A DNA stretch of 64,000 bases from Ophiodon elongatus (Eukaryota > Chordata > Actinopteri > Perciformes > Hexagrammidae), in assembly GCA_016806645.1 (NCBI GenBank), contig JACSYO010000132.1, positions 82,501 through 146,500 on the forward strand, in the 5' to 3' direction. Below the pieces are notes generated by a model. That model made no database searches and had not been told where the DNA came from. It saw nothing but the letters and a program-made list of their open reading frames with translations. This document shows positions 56,398 through 64,000 of this stretch, piece after piece. The position numbers and the translations under genes were made by a program. Position 1 is the first letter of the stretch. Every line of letters starts with the position of its first letter.

Positions 56398-57299
56398 GCC
56401 ACAGGGAGGATTAACGCGGTGAACAGATTACCTTCACCACTGGATTTACTCCGTTCCCCCCGCAGCGCGCTTTGACATCAGCTCCACGTCGCATGATTAA
56501 TTTATGTGTAAGAAGTAACTGAGCAGCCACTTTCCAAACGTGATATGCATTCCCTTTGAAGTGCTAAATGAGTGCAACACATGAAACAAAAGATGAAAAG
56601 GGAAAAATATCAAGGGCAGAACAAACAAATGAGCAGCCCGAGGCGCGAGCAAAGTAAGTGGTTGTGTAGGGCCCCTCAGCCACCAGGGGGCCTCAAACAA
56701 ACTGAAAACGTGAACTCACTTTGGGTTTTGGGTCCTGATTTCAATATTTAAAGATACACTCCCTGATTTTTGCTATATGACTCATGAGGGGTCAAGTATG
56801 GAAGATGTACAATACCTAAATAAAAACAAATAAAACGAGGTGGGGCCCCTCAAAACAAACTCTCTTTGGGATTGGGGTCCTGATGTAGATATAGCTCAAA
56901 TATACGTTTGCTTACAGATTCTGCTGGCAGATTTAAAATACCTCAATCAAATTTTAAGGGAAATACACTATACACATTGTTATATGTAATTACTTTTTAT
57001 GTCTGCATTGTGTCATTATTAAATAAAAAACACATTTTTATTAATTTTCTTTTGTTTATTTGTTTTAATTAAACCTTACATTTTCCATACAAACGTTTTT
57101 GGGCTGGCCCTGGAGATGAGATGAATGAAGCAATAAAGCAGCGTCACTATTCCCGCCCTGAACACATGTACAGTACCAACCCGCCAAACATCACCACTTG
57201 GTTGGTGCGTCTGATACCACGCACCGAGGCACCCTTTGGTGTCTGAGACCAACCGGGCTTTCAGCTAACTCCTATGTAAACACATCAGCGTCAGTATTA

Positions 57300-57600
57300 G
57301 ACACTCAGAGTAACTAATGTAGTATAAAGAGAGAGAAAGTCTATGGATGGGTCAAACCAACACAGGACTTTCACCCAAGAGACAAAGCAAAGTAAACGTT
57401 GGCTTATTTTACCTTGGTTTTGTGATGTTACGTATGTACTTTACTAACGGCATGTGGAAAACATACTTATTTTACCTTACAAGCATATTCATTTTAACTC
57501 AAACCATGATCTTAACCATGGACCTAACCAAGTAGTTGTGTTGCTTCAGTAAACCTAAACCGACAGACTGAATTCATGTGACGAGTGTAAACTGATGCTA
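57300..57600 (+). repeat. Dispersed repeat (GGGTCAAAC family), copy 2
   Basis: GGGTCAAACCAACACAGGAC then TTTCACCCAAGAGAC matches 55480-55830. Confidence 0.55.
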
Positions 57601-59149
57601 GAGTGGAACCAATGGGCGGTATTTGATGAGCTGGGAGTGAGAATGTGTTGCAGCACCGTGCAAAAGTACCACACAATCTTTGAAGACATTCTGTTCAACT
57701 GTTAAATAAAACAATTGTAAGAAAATCATGAAATGACTCATGCTTCAACAATGACTTTGTTCTTCACGCGTAAAGGTCCCAGAAGACTCTTAACACTGCT
57801 GCCCTTCATTATCTTTTGAGGCTGTGCTTTATGTTAAACCATCTACTTTTAGTTTCTTTTTCCCTGAAGTCTTGTGACCATGTGAAAATTGTCTCCAGCT
57901 GGGTCTTGTCAGGAATGCCTGAGTTTGGTCCAACAAGCATGTGGTTGGGGAGAGGGGGAGCGGAGCGGCCCCCTGGAGACGTTTCCACAGAACAAGCCTG
58001 CGAGTCATAATCTGGCTGACCTGACATTGCTCGTACACATTGTGCAACACTGCATATGCCTGCCACACAGGATGTGATAGCACATGTGTTCCTCAGAAAG
58101 ATGATAGTTGTGCAAAAACTTCATCATGATATTCCAGAGATATACCCTCACTCATGTAGTAAGGGAATGGTGTGCAGATAAGAAAAGGCTTAAGTTAACT
58201 TATTATCTACACTCACTTTTGCAACAACATAAAGGGCCGCTTCAAAGATGCGTCTGTTGACAACACTGGATTTGCTTTTAATTGAATCCACAGTGACGTT
58301 GAGGTGCAGATATCATCTATTCCCAAAAACTCATTAAATTAGAAAAGGAATGAGTTACTGTGAGCGGCGCTCTGCAATATGACAAACTGCAGCGTGCCAG
58401 AGGAGTGATATGAAACAGAGCTGCTGTAGTCCATTTAAAGTTTGGTTGTGATGTCCAGAAGACCCGTGTGACGTGTAAACACTCACAAGTGTGGCTGTAA
58501 ACATAAAGTACAGCCGAAGAAAGATAATGAGAGATTTGTGTTAGATACTGCATGATCTAGGTAAAATATCTCACAGACTACAACTCATCCGTCTGAAATA
58601 CAAGAGTTGAACAAGCAGACAATAAAGACAAAGATTGAGCTAGAAAACAATATTGGTAATATATCAGCAAGCTGCCGGGCTCCAGTCCACACAGGAACTG
58701 CTGTTTGACTTCACGTCTCCTGACAATCAGCAAAAACAGTCACAGTACTTTTACGTTGCATGATCTTATTATTATTATTAAGACGGTGCTGCACTGTTCA
58801 GCGTGGACTGAGCATATGGTCTCTAGACTGCAGTGCATGAAAGAGTCTTCTGAGCTCTTCGGATCCAGCAGGCAACATTTTACTGGCCACTGATTCTGAA
58901 AGTCGAGGACGTTTTTTTTTTAGGTTTTCTTTGTTATACTTTGAGCATCACAAATAAAATGACTTCCATCTACTAACCTGCAAAAAAATAAAATAAAAAC
59001 TATCTGGATGGGTTGGTACCACTAGACGTTACTGAGACAATAGTAATATGGGTGAGCTGACCTTTACATGGAGGAGAGGCTGCTGTGTTTCTAAAACATT
59101 CTCACTCACAACTCCTCAAATACCAACTACGATGCTCTACTTATCCACA

Positions 59150-59420
59150 TAGTTCTTTTCAAAATAAACTTTCAAAGTAGGTTAGCTATGTTTTCAGGTT
59201 TATTCAGGCAACAGAACTACTTAGTAACGTTTAGGAATCATGGGTTGGGTAACAATAGGAATGCTTATTAGGTATGTAAGTTACGTAACAAAAGTAAAAG
59301 AAGTCACCGCTGACATTTCACACAGGACACAAACAGCGGTCTCCAGGGTGAAAGTCTGTGTTTGCTTGACCCAACTCTCCAACACTGAGTTTCACTGGAG
59401 TTTCTCACTCTTTAGACTAT
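59150..59420 (-). repeat. Dispersed repeat (GGGTCAAAC family), inverted copy 3
   Basis: CAGCGGTCTCCAGGGTGAAA then GTCTGTGTTTGCTTGACCCA is the inverse of the block at 55590-55650. The plus-strand frame across it is not a gene. Confidence 0.55.
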
Positions 59421-60923
59421 TGACTGTCATTGCTGACACAGATGGCTTTACATTGGGGTTAGTTGAACGTCTGGTGCGTCTCATTCAGACAAAGGGTGCT
59501 TTGGTGTGTTGGTATCAGAAGCAGAATGCCACGGACCAAGCGGCAGCATATGAAGAGCTGGCTCTGAGAACGGGCTGATTTTTAAGTGGGGAGAAGTTCA
59601 ACTCCATGAAGCATGAAGTCTCACAACAGAATAATACCCCAAATAATACATCACCCCAAATATGCTGTCAATGGTGTTGACTTCATTGTTATTAGTTGAA
59701 TGAATGAGTTTCTAAACACCGATAACCCTGTCCATGCGTACCGATGTTTGTCTAACTAAAATAATGGTTATAAAATGAGTTTTCATTGTTACTTCCTGTT
59801 GCCATATGTTGTTAACTACTTAGAGAGGTTGGGTTCTGTGGGTGGGAATCATCAATGTGCACGACAATGCCACTACTGGAAACACTGTGAGACTAAAGTC
59901 TCTAAAATAAAGTTGACAGGACAGAAACTATTCAGGCAAAACCTGTTGGTGATGTTATTGATGAGCCTTAATAATTTAAGCTGTTACAGATCTAAAGTGG
60001 ACCGCAGTACATCACTGTGCAGTGAAACGCGGCTCCACATGGGTTTCCAGTGACAACTTGTCATCAAATCTCACTTCCTGCATCTATACGCAAATAAACA
60101 CGTCCATCACTTCTATTTGTAGAGACAAAATGTGTTGTTATATTTAACCGGCTGGAGGCAGCAATGCACTTCCTGTGCCTCGTCTGCTGGAAATAAAAGA
60201 AGAAGAAATCAAAGCAATACAGACCGGGTCTATTACTTGGCGTGTTGCAGGCAAACCAAATCGCCCAAGATGTTTGACACACTCACGATATATCTTTAAG
60301 CTTTTCAAAATGTTCAGACGTCGTGGACCCAAGTGGAGATGAGAAATTGGAGAAATAAAAGGACGGTTGTGGTTTGGTCACACATTCTCCTGTTGCGTCC
60401 TTGTTGGGGACACATCAGAACGCATTAGCTTTTACACTTCAGAAGATGCGTCCCAGCCCACCTCAGCAAATGGCCTGAGTGACCGGATCACAATGTGTCT
60501 TGGTGGTCGTTTACAGTTCTGTGAACAGGGAGTAAAAGTTGTCTTTTTAAGGACATTTCAATTTCTAACAGATGTGATATTGTGGAATGTGAATTGTGAA
60601 TACGACGAAACTTAACATACATGAAAGGTGTTTTGTGATTTTGGAGGGACATTGGAGCTGAAACATGGGAGCAGCCTCATGTTCAGACTGTCCTGTGTTT
60701 CATATTTTAGCGCATGCAGTCATTGCGACATGTCTCGGCAGGTAAAAGCTCAGGTGCAGGCTCTCACATTAATGATGGCTCAAGTCAGCAGGTACAATAA
60801 CGGGTCCCTAATCTAACAGCAGCCATCGTTAATGATATTAATTACACCTGCGAAAAGTCCTTGAGACACAACTGACCCGGGGCCACACACTCAGGGACCT
60901 CATTATGTGACTTTCAGCACTTT

Positions 60924-61260
60924 TAAAGGACCAGTATGTTGAATGTATGTGGGATCTAGTCACAGAAATGTAACATGATATTCATAATATTTTTATTAGT
61001 GCAAAATGACCTGAAACCAAAACTGAGCCCTTGGTATCTACGTAAGGAGCTGATCCTCTTCACAGAGTCCACCATGTTGCACGGCCATGTTTCTACAGTA
61101 GCCCAGAGTGGACAAACCAAACACTGGCTCTGGAGTGTACGTAATCTGAAGGTAACCCTAGGTTCTGTGGGCTTGGGAGGGGAGGCGTGAGCGGAGGGTG
61201 TTCAGTTGGTAGCGACGTCCAGCTTCCCTGCTAGATGACACTAAATCCTACACGTGCAGT
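60924..61260. mobile_element. GGACCAGT-family inverted-repeat element (MITE), copy 2
   Basis: It starts TAAAGGACCAGTATGTTG and ends CACTAAATCCTACACGTGCA. Its interior matches 25696-26040 (GTTTCTACAGTAGCCC, GGACAAACCAAACACTGGCT, GTGAGCGGAGGGTGTTCAGT). Confidence 0.8.
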
Positions 61261-61578
61261 GGCTCAAAGCTGTAACCCTTTAGACTAAAAAGGAATAACT
61301 ACATTCTGCAGTGTGGCTGCAGTAAAACACTGACTATATCTACTCTGCTGCACATTGTTGGGTAAGGAGGAACATGTTTTTGTGGGCTGGTGTGTGTTCA
61401 GGTATGCCCCTGTTGTTTGTTTATGAGACATCTGCTGGACTGAGTGTGTGGCAGATTACTTTGTGGACCACTTGACAGTATTTAGCAAGAGTTTTCATTA
61501 CATTTTGTCTTTTTCAACAACTTGTTTTGGAAAAAGTTTGTTCATGGTAGGAAGTACGCAGTTCAGTCATAGTTGCCT

Positions 61579-61690
61579 ATTCAATTCAATTCAATTCAAT
61601 TTATTTTGTATAGCCCAAAATCACAAATTACAAATTTCAGAGGGCTTTACAATCTTTACACATACGAGATCCTCTGTCCCCCATGTGTTC
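61579..61690 (-). mobile_element. L2-type LINE tail, short reverse copy
   Basis: The (TCAAT)n tail is followed by TTTTGTATAGCCCAAAATCA and AGAGGGCTTTACAATC, the extreme 3' end of the family at 1-922. Heavily 5' truncated. Confidence 0.85.
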
Positions 61691-62189
61691 ACTGAATAGA
61701 TACATAAAGCTAGTGCTATAATCTATTAAACATGGCATTACTCTCTAATTGAAAATAACACTAAATTAGTATATAAATCACAGAGGAGGTCACTCATCAA
61801 AGTTTTCATTTCATTTTACACATTACAGAGATAAAATTTATGAGCGGTCAAATGTTTGAATAAAGTTAATCAAAGTCAGAATTACAAGTTTGTTGCCACG
61901 GGGAGTTTGTGATGTTTTCTACAGACATAACAATTAAACTATGATGATGTGAGACCTGTAATGTGCTGTGCAATCATACTGGCTTTGACATAAAGTTGGT
62001 AATAAAATTAAAGTACGACTTTCATTGTATTCGATCATCGACTATAACTGCATCAACAACAGAGATGAGGGAGCCAAATAATAAAGGCAGAGAGAAACAC
62101 CTTTGAGGAGGAAATATGTCACAGTGCTAAATAATAGCTTGGACATTTCTTTTGTTGCTGCAATCACATATTATTTTGGACTGCAGGGT

Positions 62190-62345
62190 GCACTTTGGCT
62201 CAGTTGGTGTTTGGGGTGTGGTCCTTGTTCCTGGTTCAGTGGTAGAACAGGGGTCCCTCAATTGGAGGATCAGTGGTTCGATCCCCGGCTCCAGTAGTCC
62301 ATATTCTGTGTTTGCAGTTAAAATAAGTGTGTGGATGCTTTGATT
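62190..62345 (+). mobile_element. tRNA-derived SINE
   Basis: An A-box-like TGGTTCAGTGGTAGAAC and a B box GGTTCGATCCC are spaced as in a tRNA promoter, with CCCTCAATTGGAGGATCAGT between. CCCGGCTCCAGTAGTCCATA follows. The left part (CACTTTGGCTCAGTTGGT) suggests a second or interrupted A-box region. Confidence 0.7.
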
Positions 62346-63138
62346 TGTTCGCATTTTCAGAGCTGTACTTTTTGAATTCTTAACTTGAATGTGTTCAGGC
62401 TCTAAAATGATGAAATACCCGTTCCTGGGAGAGTGATCACTAATCTATGAGAACATGGATGTACCGTGTGTGTGATAGGAAAGGGAACTCTTAGCACGCC
62501 GTGAGTTGTTGATGATACTTACTACTGCATGAATACACTGTACCAAACACGCCTGTAAATACTGGAAACAGGAGCTGATTCATGATGTGTGTTTCAGTAT
62601 GTTTCATATCTGGTGCTGCTCGTCGGCCTGCTGCCGGTGCGTCATCATGTTTTTGTGGTTGCCAGTAACTGTTAACAGGCATGAGGAATGTTGAGAGAAG
62701 GTTTTGACTTTGACTTTTACTTTAGTTTTACAGTGCATAAACTCATATGCACTGTTCATTATTCAGAACTATAAGAACCAAATAAAGACAAATCATAAAT
62801 ATGATTTTCACCTAAATAACGGTATTTTATCTAACCAAACGTTCTGCTGTCAAAGCAAAGCTCCCACCTTGTCTGGTCTGATAACATCTTACGTTCCACT
62901 TCCTGTCAGAAGAACATTCATCAAAGTCCCCACGGTGCAACCGGACTCATTCCTGACGGACAGTACTGTTCATCTACAGTTAGCTTTGCCTGGACATGCT
63001 CGGACATAGAGCGCCATGAAGTATTAATCATCTGGGTATGCAGTGGAGTCACTTTGGTCATGATCGTTTTCCCTTCCCATTCCTGGTCTGTGAAAGTAGT
63101 GCTGAGCACATTCCCGTCTGTGTCTCCAGAGTGATTGT

Positions 63139-63223
63139 GGAAATTCCGTTGCATGTCTCAGGTTTGGCCTTACGGGAAAAAACATGGACTCTGGGAAAAC
63201 CCACTCCCTGCTGCCTATAAAAG
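63139..63223 (+). promoter_or_regulatory. Chemokine promoter: kappaB-like site and TATA box
   Basis: GGAAATTCC (63139-63147) fits the NF-kappaB consensus, and TATAAAAG at 63216-63223 is a consensus TATA box, 80 bp from the start codon. Such compact inducible promoters are usual for CXC chemokines. Factor binding is inference. Confidence 0.65.
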
Positions 63224-63302
63224 GAGACGAGGCTTGCAGCAGCTCTTCACTCTTCTCTCCTCTTAAGGACCTCTGGACTTGTTTGTCTCTCCACAGAGAA
63301 TA

Positions 63303-63874
63303 ATGACTTCCTCACTGAAACGCTGCGTTCTCCTGCTGGTGGTTGTGGCTGTGCTTTGCATTCAGATCCATCAAGGTGAGTTACACTACCGTTCATAAGG
63401 GTTAAAGTGAAGTATAACAGGATGTGTGATACAGTCTCACTGCAAAAGATTGAAAAGTGATGATTCACTATTAAACCATACTGTAATACTCATATTCTCT
63501 TCGTATATCAACAGCTTATTGTTTCTGAGCTGAGGTTGCACACCTAACTGCATCTTTAAAATCTTTCCCTGCAGCTCACAACTTTATTGGACGCTGCTCA
63601 TGTCTCAACACAGTCAAGTTCATCCGAGGCAATATGTCAGATTTTAAAGTCCATGAGAGGGGCCCTGGATGTGATAAAACAGAGTTGATGTAAGTTTCAA
63701 CACTTATTTTGATACCTGAAGATTCATAACATGTTGTGTTGATTTTCATTTAAATTGGATATCCTGTTTTGTATTTTTCAGTGTAACCATGAACAATCCA
63801 GACAGCTCGACTCAAAAAATCTGTATGAACACTGAGGGAAAGATGGCCAAGGCTTTCTTGAGATGCTGGGAGAG
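63303..63874 (+). CDS. ELR-negative CXC chemokine (CXCL9/10/11-like), partial: exons 1-3
   Basis: Exons 63303-63375, 63575-63689 and 63782-63874 join in phases 1 and 2, the standard CXC layout; the last exon lies past the right edge. Residues 1-24 are a signal peptide with core VLLLVVVAVLCI. The mature part has the motif CSC, then GPGCDK and QKICMN for the third and fourth cysteines, and the block TELIVTM. No ELR precedes the first Cys (IGRCSC), which fits the interferon-inducible CXCR3-ligand type. A fifth Cys lies in FLRCWER. The chemokine is secreted and attracts leukocytes through a G-protein-coupled receptor. Which fish CXCL number applies cannot be settled without a tree. Confidence 0.9.
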
Positions 63875-64000
63875 GTAAGAGACAGCGTGAAAAGGATCCG
63901 CACACAGTCACTGCTCAGCTGTCACACAAACCTCACTTAAATTTAATTAACTTTGGAACGAGATTCTTTCTCAAAATCTAAGCATCTTGAATGAAGCAGT

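Larger units (their letters stand above)
56398..60923. other. Intergenic DNA between depp1 and the chemokine, left part
   Basis: No exon is supported. It holds the depp1 3' UTR, a diverged local duplication at 56665-56900 (GGGGCCCCTCA...CTTTGGG...GGGTCCTGAT twice), repeat copies at 57300-57600 and 59150-59420, and a GC-richer patch at 57890-58080. Confidence 0.55.
61261..63138. other. Intergenic DNA upstream of the chemokine gene
   Basis: Apart from the LINE tail and SINE listed separately, no gene or repeat is recognised. Confidence 0.5.

Noticed and set aside
59240..59578. 112-codon plus frame
   Set aside because: Covers an inverted copy of a dispersed repeat also present at 55480 and 57300; no gene evidence.
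62225..62300. Possible functional tRNA gene
   Set aside because: A and B boxes are present but the arms do not pair as a cloverleaf; fits a tRNA-derived SINE.

Overview
The window is nuclear DNA of a ray-finned (teleost) fish. The evidence is spliced vertebrate genes with clear fish-type paralogues, two Pol III tRNA genes, CA/GT, GA and AT microsatellites, minisatellites, and many fragments of fish LINE, SINE, hAT-like and other terminal-inverted-repeat elements. There are no operons, Shine-Dalgarno sites or CRISPR arrays. Gene models below were built by eye from reading frames, splice sites and intron phases.

Layout. 1-922 is the 3' end of an L2/CR1-type LINE, followed by a 1.5-kb purine-rich minisatellite (to about 2470). 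From there to 9486 lies repeat-rich DNA that I read as intron 1 of dtx4, a deltex E3 ligase on the minus strand. Only its first coding exon (9487-9697) and 5' region (to about 10.4 kb) are visible. tRNA-Thr(TGT) and tRNA-Lys(TTT) follow at 11.8 and 13.1 kb. A four-exon minus-strand gene (13325-18371) encodes a small single-V-domain immunoglobulin receptor whose V domain is split by an intron. The complete 15-coding-exon rps6kb2 gene (p70 S6 kinase beta, 470 aa) runs from 22081 to 32039 on the plus strand, with a GC-rich 5' region near 20.5-21.4 kb. A secreted protein with a signal peptide, a Thr/Pro-rich mucin-like stretch and two tandem C-type lectin domains (350 aa) lies at 36128-45009. The interval 45.0-54.5 kb is a graveyard of nested retroelements and inverted-repeat elements. 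A two-exon DEPP1-like gene has its TATA box at 54585 and its CDS at 55999-56397. The window ends inside an ELR-negative CXC chemokine gene (63303-63874, last exon missing) that has a TATA box and a kappaB-like site.

Functionally, the Ig receptor, the lectin and the chemokine look immune-related, while rps6kb2 (TOR signalling) and depp1 (FOXO-responsive stress/autophagy regulator in mammals) relate to nutrient and stress control. I see no evidence that the genes form one pathway. The most unusual points are: the split V domain with a J-like motif and a 3.5-kb leader intron; a 59-unit GT repeat 8 nt from the 3' splice site of rps6kb2 exon 9; a triplicated 5' splice site after rps6kb2 exon 14; the two-CTLD mucin-lectin; a (CAG)23 tract in dtx4 intron 1; and several perfect long palindromes in the 48-53 kb region.
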